This document shows positions 31,101 through 36,543 of a DNA stretch of 64,000 bases, piece by piece (position 1 is the stretch's first letter; each line of letters starts with the position of its first letter). The position numbers and the translations under genes are program-made. Source of the stretch: Pseudomonas cerasi. GTDB taxonomy: Bacteria; Pseudomonadota; Gammaproteobacteria; Pseudomonadales; Pseudomonadaceae. Under the pieces are notes generated by a model. The model was not told the origin of the DNA and ran no database searches. It worked only from the letters and a program-made list of their open reading frames with translations. Location: contig NZ_LT222319.1 of NCBI RefSeq assembly GCF_900074915.1, forward strand, positions 3,691,001 through 3,755,000. The letters run 5' to 3'.

Positions 31101-32192
31101 GTCGCCCGGTTCTACGACGTTGCGTGCCAGCGCCTGCGCATTCAGGCGCAACGATGGAATACCCTTGCCGCGCTTGCCACCGGCCACATACAGCGTCGCT
31201 TCGGCCAGGCCGTAGGACGCCATGAAGCTGTCAGGCGTGAAGCCGCAACTGGCGAATTTCTCGGCAAATGCCCTCAGGCTGTCTTCGCGAATCGGCTCGG
31301 AGCCCGAATACGCCACGCGCCAGCGACTCAGGTCCAGACGCTCCAGCGCTGACTCGCTGACCCGTGCGCTGCACAGCTGGTAGGCAAAGTCAGGCCCACC
31401 GCTGATGGTGCCGCCGTATTCACTTATGGCTTCCAGCCAGCGCAATGGCCGGGCAAGAAAGTACGCGGGGGCCATCAGGATGCACGGGACACCACTGAAA
31501 ATCGGCTGCAACAAGCCGCCGATCAGGCCCATGTCGTGGTACAGCGGCAGCCAGCTGACAATCACGTCGTCCGGGTTGAGGTCGATGCCGAAGCCGTGGC
31601 GGATCAGTAACTCGTTGGCGACCAGATTGCCATGCGTGACCTGCACGCCCTTGGGCAGCGCGGTCGAGCCCGAGGTGTATTGCAGGAATGCGATGTCGTC
31701 GGCCTGCAACTGCGGGCCCTGCCAGTCTCGTGCCGGGGCAACAGGCAACGTGTCGACACAGAGCAGTGGCGGCGCATCGGCGGCGGTCAACTCGTCCATC
31801 TGCAGCAAGGCCGGCTGCAAATCGGAACCGGTCAGCAGCAGACGCGGCTCGGCATCGGCGATGATCGACAGCAGGCGCTCCTGGTGATGGCGACGGTTGG
31901 ATTCCGGCGGATAAGCCGGCACGGCAATGACCCCGGCATACAGGCAGCCGAAGAACGCCGCGACATAGTCCGGCCCGCTATGGAACAGCAGAATCGCCCG
32001 ATCCCCCGGCACGGCCTGACGTTGCAACGCAGCAGCGATGGTCCGCGCGCGCAGGTCCAGATCACGGTAGGTCAACACCAGGCCCTGGTCTTTCTCATCG
32101 GTGAGAAAACGCAGCGCCAGCCGATCCGGCGTGTGCAAGGCGCGACGCTGAAGAGCCTGAGCCAGAGTGTCGGGGAGTTCAAACGCATCCAT
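19182..32192 (-). CDS. pvdL: PvdL, pyoverdine chromophore NRPS (AL-T-C-A-T-C-A-T-E-C-A-T)
   Basis: 4336 residues. In order: fatty acyl-AMP ligase (1 to about 570, QYTSGSTALPKG, GHNLYPQDIE), carrier (FFLLGGNSI near 605), module 1 C (HHIIADGW near 812), A (TSGSTGQPKG near 1284; pocket D-V-W-H-F-G-R-I-N-K), T (near 1662), module 2 C (HHIVTEGW near 1864), A (near 2344), T (FFELGGDSI near 2738), E (HHLVVDG near 2919), module 3 C (HHILIDAW near 3394), A (near 3880; pocket D-I-W-E-L-T-A-D-D-K, the Dab code) and T (near 4270). There is no TE. The plan is that of PvdL, which builds acyl-L-Glu-D-Tyr-L-Dab, the chromophore precursor. The second and third C domains have E and A at places where the HHxxxDG motif has D and G. 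Not interrupted; downstream pvdH follows. Confidence 0.95.
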   Translation of the reverse strand: MDAFELPDTLAQALQRRALHTPDRLALRFLTDEKDQGLVLTYRDLDLRARTIAAALQRQAVPGDRAILLFHSGPDYVAAFFGCLYAGVIAVPAYPPESNRRHHQERLLSIIADAEPRLLLTGSDLQPALLQMDELTAADAPPLLCVDTLPVAPARDWQGPQLQADDIAFLQYTSGSTALPKGVQVTHGNLVANELLIRHGFGIDLNPDDVIVSWLPLYHDMGLIGGLLQPIFSGVPCILMAPAYFLARPLRWLEAISEYGGTISGGPDFAYQLCSARVSESALERLDLSRWRVAYSGSEPIREDSLRAFAEKFASCGFTPDSFMASYGLAEATLYVAGGKRGKGIPSLRLNAQALARNVVEPGDGQPVMSCGTGQPGHGVLIADPASLQVLDENQVGEVWASGPSIAHGYWRNPEATAKAFVQHAGQTWLRTGDLGFQRHGELYITGRLKDMLIVRGHNLYPQDIEKLIESEVDVVRKGRVAAFAVTQDGNEGIGIAAEISRSVQKILTPEALIKIIRQTVAEAFQEAPSVVVLLNPGALPKTSSGKLQRSACRTRLADGSLDSYAVFPASDTTLSGCVPNSGSDLQAQIATVWCEQLQCEQVSADDHFFLLGGNSIIATQVVARLRETLGIDLNLRLLFEAPTLAAFAAQVEALQVAALQGDSQTQSAIARLPGNEHLPQSMAQNRLWFLWQLDPHSSAYNIPGGLHLRGELDRTALRTSFQRLIERHESLRTRFYEQGGVALQRIDAPSEFHLDTLDISDLPSTERQARAVAIREQQARLPFDLQHGPLLRVTLLQLDEEEHQLLVTLHHIIADGWSLNVLIDEFSRLYASAVQGQTLELTPLPLRYADYGQWQREWLANGEAERQLAYWQQQLGDEQPVLTLNTDHPRSARQQHSASRYSLRLTAELSTAVRNTAQAWQSTSFMFLLAGFQTLLHRYSGQADIRIGVPGANRPRHETQGLIGFFINTLVLRAELDPRLPFSTLLAQTRQAALEAQTHQDVPFEQLVEAFPQAREHGLFQVMFNHQQRDLGALRRLPGLLAEELPWHSREAKFDLQLHSEEDRNGRLTLSFDYADELFEHDTIVAMARHYVRLLTQVSQQAQLALGDVQLLSAEEQEQQAQWSAAPCAAATLWLPELLDRQARQTPERIALVWEGGSLDFAGLHTQANRLAHYLRDKGVGPDIKVAIAAERSPQLLIGLLAILKAGGAYVPLDPDYPMDRLAYMLQDSGVELLLTQSHLLGDLPSAEGVCTVAMDRLHLDNWPVSAPRLNLHGDNLAYVIYTSGSTGQPKGVGNTHAALAERLQWMQDTYALDESDVLMQKAPISFDVSVWECFWPLITGCRLLLAGPGEHRDPQRIAQLINAYSVTTLHFVPPLLQLFIDEPLAQQCSSLRRLFSGGEALPGELRNRVLEQLPGVQLHNRYGPTETAINVTHWQCRISDGLRSPIGRPLGNVLCRVLDSELNPLPRGVAGELCIGGIGLARGYLKRPGLTAERFVADPLGQVGERLYRTGDLVRWGTDGALEYLGRLDQQVKLRGFRVEPQEIEARLLAQPGVGQAAVLLRETVAGPQLIGYYTAEAGQSVEAERIKSALALELPDYMVPAQLVRLDSMPLSPSGKLDRRALPEPQWQTREHVEPQTDLQKQIAAVWRQVLGVPRVGLRDDFFELGGHSLLATQIISRVRQACDIDLPLRALFEASELGAFAEQVECIQQSGARSSLQPIARVDRSQPVPLSYSQQRMWFLWQMEPDSPAYNVGGMARLKGVLNIECFEAALQALILRHETLRTTFPSVNGVACQKVSEESGLCVQWQDYSALPAELRQQRIQALADSEAHQPFDLETGPLLRACLVKSSDLEHYFVLTLHHIVTEGWAMDIFARELGQLYEAFLEGRPSPLEPLAVHYLDYSVWQRQWMEAGERQRQLDYWTAQLGNEHPLLELPADRPRPPVQSHQGELYRFDLNADLAAKVRAFNARNGLTLFMTMTATLAVLLYRYSGQNDLRIGAPVANRIRPESEGLIGAFLNTQVLRVQLDGQMSVAQLFEQVRHTVIEGQSHQDLPFDHLVEALQPPRSAAYNPLFQVMCNVQRWEFQQSRELAGMTVEYLVNDARATKFDLNLEVTELDHRLGCCLTYSTDLFDEPRIAQMAEHWLNLLQALLADPQQRLSELPLLQDTERQQLLDSLGVEAGEQRLDQCIHSLFAEQAQRRADAPALTFAGQTLSYAELDAKANQLAWMLRERGVGPQVRVGLALPRSLDMVVGLLAILKAGGAYVPLDPEYPLERLHYMIEDSGVGLLLSDRALFAALGELPEGVARWCLEDDQPLLASCPTCELPFINLPQHQAYLIYTSGSTGKPKGVVVSHGEIAMHCLAVIRRFDMRPDDCELHFYSINFDAATERLLVPLLSGARVVLRAQGQWDAEEICTLIRQQQVNILGFTPSYGSQLAQWLATQGQTLPVRMCITGGEALTGEHLQRIRAVFQPELLFNAYGPTETVVMPLASLAPQQLEEGEASVPIGRVVGARVAYILDADLALVPQGASGELYIGGAGLAQGYHQRPGMTAERFVADPFASNGGRLYRTGDLVRQRADGLVEYLGRIDHQVKIRGFRIELGEIETRLLEHAAIREAIVLALDTPSGKQLAGYLISDVAGQGDEQQTQLRETLKSHLKAQLPDYMVPTHLILLDSMPLTANGKLDRRALPAPDPELNRQHYVAPASKLEQQLAAIWCAVLNVEKVGLNDNFFELGGDSILSIQVVSRARQSGIHFSPRDLFQHQTVQTLAAVATTRELIQAEQGQLDGACGLTPIQHWFFDTPIPERQHWNQSLLLEPLSALDPNLLEQALRALLEQHDALRLSFTEHEGTWQAEHRAVTADTLLIRARVTDMAECAALYADTQRSLDLQDGPLLRALLVDGPQGRQRLLMVIHHLVVDGVSWRVLLDDLQNAYRQLRDAAPVRFTAKTSAFRDWAARLQAYAGNESLREELQLWQRQLGGAATTLPCHNAQGGQQNLHAQTVSVRLDAERTRQLLQQAASAYRTQVNDLLLTALAQVVCRWSGQPSTLIQLEGHGRENLFDDIDLTRTVGWFTSAYPLRLTPAPAADSAPGDSIKAIKEQLRQVPHKGLGYGVLRYLADSASKAAMQALPVAPITFNYLGQFDQSFADDALFRPLEESPGAAHDPQAPLPNELSIDSQVYGGELLLRWTFSAERYEPAAIEALAQDYLACLQALIAHCLSDGSGGLTPSDFPLADLDQAQLDALPVLPSHIEDVYPLTPMQEGMLLHTLLEPGTGLYYMQDRYRINSALDPERFAQAWQAVIARHEALRASFCWDIGETMLQVIHKPGSTPIDYLDWREMPAEQQETRLQVLLKSEREAGFNLLDQPPFHLRLIRVDEARYWFMMSNHHILIDAWCRSLLMNDFFDIYTALGEGRDARLAPAPRYRDYIGWLQRRGLTQARDWWRDNLRGFEQPTPIPSDRPFLREHAGDSGGMVVGDCYTRLDERDGAQLRELAQQHQLTVNTFAQAAWALTLRRMSGERDVVFGVTVAGRPVELPQMQRTVGLFINTVALRVGMPADDQRCSVRQWLGQLLDSNMQLREYEYLPLVTIQENSELPKGQPLFDSLFVFENAPVEVSVLDRAQSLNASSDSGRTHTNYPLTAVCYPGDDLGLHLSYDQRYFDESTVQSMLGEFKRLLLALVEGFHGNMAELALVSEQERTFLIDGCNQSDHAYPLDKSYVELFEAQVAAHPERIAVSCLERQLSYAELNIASNRLGHALIEAGVGFDQPVALLAERGVELLGMIIGSFKAGAGYLPLDPALPNSRLSGIIGQSATPLLVCSAECLEQGRALLEALPEGRRPQLRVWEDVQQSDSAQHDPGRYSAPDNLAYVIFTSGSTGLPKGVMVEQRGMLNNQLSKVPYLSLSDRDVIAQTASQSFDISVWQFLAAPLFGARVDIVPNDIARDPQALLAYVQAQRISVLESVPSLINGLLAEPQAALDGLRWMLPTGEAMPPELASQWLQRYPQIGLVNAYGPAECSDDVAFFRVDAQSTRSAYLPIGSPTDNNRLYLLDDALDLVPLGAVGELCVAGAGVGRGYVADPLRTVPVFVPHPFGAPGERLYRTGDLARRRKDGVLEYVGRVDHQVKIRGYRIELGEIETRLLEHPAIRESVVLDVDGPLGKVLAAYLVPRSATQDHEALRDEVKGHLKASLPDYMVPTHLVLLEAMPLTPNGKLDRKALPAPDVSLAQRDYLAPQTEMEQQLATIWADVLKVERVGITDNFFELGGHSLLATQVVTRAQKRLQRNVPLRAMFEFNTVQALAQHLESLGGAQVDEQKFDRLADLMAELEGL

Positions 32193-32238
32193 GATGGGGT
32201 TCCTGCTAGATTCGGCGTGCCAGATAAAATCTGAATTT

Positions 32239-32276
32239 CAAAAAAGACGCGCGCCCTGCAAAGAGGCCGCGCGCGA
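32239..32276 (-). terminator. Hairpin with T-run between pvdG and pvdL, possible attenuator
   Basis: On the minus strand CGCGCGC pairs with GCGCGCG across a short loop and is followed by TCTTTTTT, the form of an intrinsic terminator. It lies in the 95 bases between the thioesterase stop (32288) and the pvdL ATG (32192), which share one upstream promoter. A small inverted repeat CAGAT-AAA-ATCTG follows at 32221-32233. Confidence 0.5.
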
Positions 32277-32287
32277 GGCAAACAGGG

Positions 32288-33046
32288 TCAACCGGCGGCC
32301 CGGTTCATTTGCCGTGAGGTGCTGTTGCGCCAGCGGGCCAGGTGCTGTTCGCAATAGCGCCGCAGCAGACGGAGCAGCTGTGTTTGCTCGTCGACCAGAT
32401 AAAAGTGATGGCCCTCGAACATGTCCAGAGAGAATCCGGTGCGGGTCTCTTCCTGCCAGTCGAGCAGTTCCTCGACGCTGATGCTGTCCTGTTTGCCGCC
32501 AAATACATGGATCGGCACGCTGAGCGGCTCGCGCCTGCCGTACACAAAGCTGCCGCAGAGCAGAAAATCGGCGCGCAGGATCGGCAGCATCAACTGCATG
32601 AGTTCCTGATTGGCGATGACGTTTTCGCTGGTGCCCTTGAGCGTGCGCAGCCGGTCGATCAGTTGCGCATCGGTCTTGGCGGCGACGTATTCGCTGACAT
32701 CGCGGCGCACCGGACCGGCAGTCGCTGATGCGAACAGCGCCAGCGGTGCGGGCAGACCGCGCTCGCGCAAGGCGTGCGCCAGCTCAAAGGCCAGCAGCCC
32801 GCCCAGACTGTGGCCAAACAACGCATAGGGCTTATCCAGCTCGGCGCTGATTTCGTCGGCCAGATGATTGGCCAGTTGCACGATGTCGGTCTGCAAGGGC
32901 TCGTCCATGCGCATGCCACGACCGGGAAGCTCCAGCGGGCGCACGTTCAGCCACTCCGGCAATTTGCGCCGCCAAGGGCTGTAGAACATCGCGCTGGCCC
33001 CGGAATAAGGCAGACAGAACAGCGTCAGGCTCACCGGCGTGCTCAT
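32288..33046 (-). CDS. pvdG: PvdG, type II (editing) thioesterase
   Basis: 252 residues from ATG 33046, the start of the thioesterase fold (LFCLPYSGASA); the open frame to 33139 has no counterpart in the family. The nucleophile motif GHSLGG is at 78-83 (Ser80), and the catalytic His is expected in FEGHHFYL near the C-terminus. Type II thioesterases free stalled or mis-loaded carrier domains of NRPSs. PvdG stands next to pvdL in P. aeruginosa too. It is first in a pvdG-pvdL unit behind the PvdS-type box at 33167-33190. Confidence 0.9.
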   Translation of the reverse strand: MSTPVSLTLFCLPYSGASAMFYSPWRRKLPEWLNVRPLELPGRGMRMDEPLQTDIVQLANHLADEISAELDKPYALFGHSLGGLLAFELAHALRERGLPAPLALFASATAGPVRRDVSEYVAAKTDAQLIDRLRTLKGTSENVIANQELMQLMLPILRADFLLCGSFVYGRREPLSVPIHVFGGKQDSISVEELLDWQEETRTGFSLDMFEGHHFYLVDEQTQLLRLLRRYCEQHLARWRNSTSRQMNRAAG

Positions 33047-33166
33047 ATCGAAACCGCCTGTCTGTGGGCGCGGATGTAAAGGCGGCGATGCGCGTGATCG
33101 GAACGCATGGGGTTCTCCTGAGGTATTCCCTGGCCGCAACCGTGGTCGGGCCTGTCACCAATGAGA

Positions 33167-33190
33167 ACGGATGGCGTCTGCAAATAATTA
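33167..33190 (-). promoter_or_regulatory. PvdS iron-starvation box for pvdG-pvdL
   Basis: Minus strand TAATT (33190-33186), 16 bases, CGT (33169-33167) then TCTC. It is preceded by C, as in the CTAAT/CTAAAT consensus. The distance to ATG 33046 is about 120 bases. It lies between the divergent pvdG and pvdS genes. Confidence 0.72.
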
Positions 33191-33260
33191 GGCGGATGCA
33201 CGCAGCGAGAACAGGCACGATGAAAGCGCCCTTTTAAAGTGCACTGATTTGATTTCGCAT

Positions 33261-33289
33261 TTGACAATAATTATCATTAAGGCTAATTT
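33261..33289 (+). promoter_or_regulatory. pvdS sigma70 promoter overlapped by a Fur box
   Basis: TTGACA (33261-33266), 17 bases, TAATTT (33284-33289) forms a good sigma70 promoter. The 19 bases 33263-33281 match the Fur consensus at 14 places as I count them (GACAATAATTATCATTAAG). Fur-Fe(II) bound here would cover the -35 and spacer, which fits the known iron repression of pvdS. The pvdS ATG is 72 bases downstream. Confidence 0.85.
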
Positions 33290-33361
33290 GTCGCCCCATG
33301 TGACGGTGCTGCCCCTCCATGCGGCCCTCCCCTCCATTGTTGAAGCAGCAAGGTGAATTCC

Positions 33362-33898
33362 ATGACGGAACACGTAATCACAAGTAAGTGCGACTCACCC
33401 TTACTCCAGGCCTTCGTCGATAACTACTTGCTGCTGGTCAAGATTGCGGCCCGCATCGTGGGTTGTCGCTCGCGCGCCGAAGACGTCGTGCAGGATGCCT
33501 TTTTCAGACTGCGCTCGGCACCTCAGGCCACGCTGACCTTCAAGGCCCAGCTCAGTTACCTGTTTCAGATCGTGCGCAACCTGGCCATCGATCATTACCG
33601 CAAACAGGCGCTCGAACAGAAATACACCGGCCCGGAGGCCGAGGGGCTGAACGTGGTGATTCAAGGTGCCTCGCCGGAAATCTCGCACATCAACTTCTCC
33701 AGCCTGGAGAAAATTGCCGATGCCCTGACCGAGCTGCCGCCTCGCACTCGCTATGCATTCGAGATGTACCGCCTGCACGGCGTGCCGCAAAAGGACATTG
33801 CCAAGGAACTGGGTGTGTCGCCGACGCTGGTCAACTTCATGATTCGCGATGCGCTGATTCATTGTCGCAAGGTCAATGGCGCACAGGCCGAAGCCTGA
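33362..33898 (+). CDS. pvdS: PvdS, ECF sigma factor for pyoverdine genes
   Basis: 178 residues from ATG 33362, preceded by AAGG; an in-frame GTG at 33353 is possible but less likely. Region 2 is seen in VQDAFFRLRS near residue 43 and LSYLFQIVRNLAIDHYRK near 64, and region 4 as a helix-turn-helix in GVPQKDIAKELGVSPTLVNFMIRDAL near 140. PvdS is the iron-starvation sigma factor that directs RNA polymerase to boxes of the kind listed here. It is kept inactive by the anti-sigma FpvR in P. aeruginosa; fpvR is not in this window. A strong terminator follows. Confidence 0.95.
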   Translation: MTEHVITSKCDSPLLQAFVDNYLLLVKIAARIVGCRSRAEDVVQDAFFRLRSAPQATLTFKAQLSYLFQIVRNLAIDHYRKQALEQKYTGPEAEGLNVVIQGASPEISHINFSSLEKIADALTELPPRTRYAFEMYRLHGVPQKDIAKELGVSPTLVNFMIRDALIHCRKVNGAQAEA

Positions 33899-33920
33899 CA
33901 GCGAGCGGTTCAGACAGGCA

Positions 33921-33953
33921 AAAAAATCCGGAGCACTGGCTCCGGATTTTTTG
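33921..33953 (+). terminator. Intrinsic terminator after pvdS
   Basis: The stem ATCCGGAGC pairs with GCTCCGGAT across a CACTG-type loop, flanked by A-run and T-run on the two sides, so it can work in both directions for pvdS and the converging gene at 33977. Confidence 0.88.
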
Positions 33954-33976
33954 TTTTCCGCCTGGCGGATAACAGA

Positions 33977-34501
33977 TCAGCGGCTGACCTGATACTCGGG
34001 CTGTACTTCCGGCATCGCCGAGGAGTGGTGGTTGAGAATCTTCCACTCGTTGCCGACGCGGTGGTACAGAAAGGTGTAGCGCGCCTGGACTGTGCTCTTC
34101 TTGCCGTCAGCGGCGGTCAGGGTGAACGTGTAGACACCACTGTCCACCGCTGCATCCGGACCCAGGCGGCGGATTTCCCGGTAGTTGATCTCACCGGCCG
34201 GCTTGAGCGCCAGGAAGTGATCGAAGTAGTCCTTGATCTCCGCAGGCGTCGCCCGGACCTTGTTCGAAACGGTCGGCTGCAGAACTGCGTCCGGTGCATA
34301 GAGCGACACCACAGTCTGCGAGCTGCCGGTCTTCAGGGCCTTGTTCCAGCGGTCGAACAGACTGGCGATCTCCTTGTCGTTCACGTTGCTTGGGGTCTCG
34401 GCCACCATGCGGTAGGTATAGCCGGAAGGCTCGGCGGCGGCGTGGACCATCGGCGCACTCACAGCCAGCAACAGGGCCAGGGCGGTCAATTTCATTTTCA
34501 T
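33977..34501 (-). CDS. Secreted SnoaL-like / DUF4440-type protein
   Basis: 174 residues. A signal peptide covers about 1-22 (LALLLAVSAPMVHA). The mature part has the NTF2-like cone fold pattern seen in SgcJ/EcaC and CaMKII-association-domain proteins: FDRWNKALKTGSSQTVVSLYAPDAVLQPT near residue 50 and a C-terminal HHSSAMPEV, a typical end strand of this family. Its ligand is unknown. It converges with pvdS and shares a bidirectional terminator, but no PvdS-type box was seen before it. Confidence 0.75.
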   Translation of the reverse strand: MKMKLTALALLLAVSAPMVHAAAEPSGYTYRMVAETPSNVNDKEIASLFDRWNKALKTGSSQTVVSLYAPDAVLQPTVSNKVRATPAEIKDYFDHFLALKPAGEINYREIRRLGPDAAVDSGVYTFTLTAADGKKSTVQARYTFLYHRVGNEWKILNHHSSAMPEVQPEYQVSR

Positions 34502-34693
34502 CGCTACTCTCCTACGGGGATCTGTTCAGGGATTCAGTGAGTGCCACTTTGCCCTCCCCGCCACGGCTCGCCATCGGCCAACCGGGGTTAACTGTGTATG
34601 CCGATCGGCAGATAGGCTTCACCTCCTGATACAGTTCTAATAGCCTTACTTCTGTTATGCCCGCGCGGGCATCACCCCTCGCTGGAGCATCCC

Positions 34694-35878
34694 ATGCAAA
34701 GTCCCCCCCATGATCCGGCAAGCGCACTGGCCATTCGTAACCAGTATCGCCAGTCGCAAAGCCGTGCCGCACGGCTTCGCCTGCTGGTGGATACCGGCCA
34801 GGAGCTGACCCATCTGCCGCCTCAGGCCATGCGTCAGCGCGTGCTGCAACGCGCGTGCGCATTCGTGGCGATGGACCATGGCCTGCTGCTGGAATGGAGC
34901 GCCGACACCGGTGTGCAGATCACCGCCCGTCATGGCAGTGCAGAACGCCTGGCGACACTTGAGACCGCTGCCGACCCGCTGGCCATCGGCCCGCAGTGGC
35001 TGGAGCGGCCCGATGCCAACCTGCCGTGCATGCTGCTGTTACCGTTGCGCGGCGCCGACGAAGGCTCTTTTGGCACCCTGCTGCTGGCCAACAGCGTGGG
35101 CATCAATACGCCGGACAATGAGGACATCGAGTCGCTGCAATTGCTGGCGACGTTGCTGGCGGCACACCTGGAGAACAATCGGCTGCTTGATGCGCTGGTG
35201 GTCAGAGAACAGACCATGTCCGAGCTGGTCCGCCAGTTGTTCACCGCTCAGGAAGACGAACGCAAACGCGTGGCCTACGACCTGCATGATGGGCTGGCCC
35301 AGACCCTGGCCGGGCTGCACCAGCGGCTGCAGGGTTTTGCCGGTCGCCGTCCTGATCTGCCTGAGCCGCTGGACGCCGATCTGCAGGCCATTCTCAAGCT
35401 GGCGCAGCACTGCGTGGGCGAAGGTCGCCAACTGATCAGTGGCTTGCGGCCAAGCGTGCTGGACGATTTCGGCCTGCTGCAGGCGGTCGACAAGGAAGCT
35501 GACCGGTTGCGCGAAGCCGGAATCGCGGTGCACTGGCAGTCGCGCTCCCTGACCCGCCTGCCCAGCCACCTGGAAATCGCCCTGTTCCGTATTGCCCAGG
35601 AAGGCATCAACAATGTGCTCAAACACGCCGCTGCGAGCAACGTAGAATTGGCTCTGGAACTGAGTGAAGAGCACATTTCACTGCTGCTCGAAGACAACGG
35701 CAGTGGTTTCGTCACCCAAAAACCGTTCAATGACAAAGGCGTGCAGAAACTGGGCCTAGTGGCCATGCAAGAGCGCGCCAGCCTGCTCGGCGGCCGTCTG
35801 ACCTGCGTCAGTCGGCCCGGGCACGGCACCCGACTGCGCGCCATCGTTCCTTTTACCGCAGACAAGGCAATGACATGA
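34694..35878 (+). CDS. GAF-domain sensor histidine kinase, NarX-like (HisKA_3)
   Basis: 394 residues, cytoplasmic, no membrane segment. A GAF domain fits about residues 30-165. The HisKA_3 box is RKRVAYDLHDGLAQTLAG near 195 with the phospho-accepting His in DLHDG. The HATPase_c part has NNVLKHAAAS near 305, DNGSGF near 335 and GHGTRL at the end. Such kinases pair with NarL/FixJ regulators, and one follows directly with an ATGA overlap. The signal is unknown. First gene in a four-gene phosphorelay operon (34694-39349). Confidence 0.88.
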   Translation: MQSPPHDPASALAIRNQYRQSQSRAARLRLLVDTGQELTHLPPQAMRQRVLQRACAFVAMDHGLLLEWSADTGVQITARHGSAERLATLETAADPLAIGPQWLERPDANLPCMLLLPLRGADEGSFGTLLLANSVGINTPDNEDIESLQLLATLLAAHLENNRLLDALVVREQTMSELVRQLFTAQEDERKRVAYDLHDGLAQTLAGLHQRLQGFAGRRPDLPEPLDADLQAILKLAQHCVGEGRQLISGLRPSVLDDFGLLQAVDKEADRLREAGIAVHWQSRSLTRLPSHLEIALFRIAQEGINNVLKHAAASNVELALELSEEHISLLLEDNGSGFVTQKPFNDKGVQKLGLVAMQERASLLGGRLTCVSRPGHGTRLRAIVPFTADKAMT

Positions 35879-36543
35879 CTGACACTGTACGACTGGTTTT
35901 GGCGGACGATCATGAAGTGACGCGTACCGGGTTCGTCTCACTGCTGGCGGGGCATCCGGAGTTCGAAGTGGTCGGTCAGGCGGCCGACGGCCAGCAAGCC
36001 ATCGATCTGTGCCAGGAGCTGCAACCGGACATCGCCATCCTCGACATCCGTATGCCGGTGCTCAACGGGCTGGGCGCTGCGCGGATTCTCCAGCAGCGCA
36101 TGCCGGATCTGAAAGTGGTGATTTTCACCATGGACGACAGCACCGATCACCTGGAAGCCGCCATCAGCGCGGGCGCGGTGGGCTATTTGCTCAAGGATGC
36201 CAGCCGCGACGAAGTGATCGACGGTCTGCAACGCGTGGCGCGTGGTGAAGAAGCACTGAACAGCGCCGTCAGCGCGCGCCTGCTGCGGCGCATGACCGAA
36301 CGCAATACCAGTGGCGCAGCCCTGCCGGAAACCCTCACCCCGCGTGAACGCCAGGTGCTCGGGCTGGTGGCGGGCGGCTTCAGCAATCGGGAAATCGGCG
36401 AAAAACTTGGCATCACCACCGGCACGGCCAAGGCCCACGTGGAAAAGGTCATCGGCAAACTCGGCGCCTCGGACCGCACTCAGGCGGCGGTACGCGGTGT
36501 GGCGCTGGGGCTGGTGAGCCAATCAACGAGCGACTGGCAATGA
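35875..36543 (+). CDS. NarL/FixJ family response regulator
   Basis: 222 residues. Receiver domain with VLADDHE at the start, phospho-Asp in IAILDIRMP near residue 59 and KDAS near 109. The C-terminal LuxR-type helix-turn-helix is LTPRERQVLGLVAGGFSNREIGEKL near 155-180. It overlaps the gene before by ATGA and the gene after by ATGA, and is the natural partner of the kinase at 34694. Confidence 0.92.
   Translation: MTDTVRLVLADDHEVTRTGFVSLLAGHPEFEVVGQAADGQQAIDLCQELQPDIAILDIRMPVLNGLGAARILQQRMPDLKVVIFTMDDSTDHLEAAISAGAVGYLLKDASRDEVIDGLQRVARGEEALNSAVSARLLRRMTERNTSGAALPETLTPRERQVLGLVAGGFSNREIGEKLGITTGTAKAHVEKVIGKLGASDRTQAAVRGVALGLVSQSTSDWQ

Larger units (their letters stand above)
33047..33361. other. 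Divergent pvdG/pvdS regulatory region
   Basis: 315 bases holding the PvdS-type box for pvdG-pvdL (33167-33190) and the Fur-covered pvdS promoter (33261-33289). The two promoters point away from each other, so pvdS output switches on its divergent neighbour. No gene. Confidence 0.7.
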
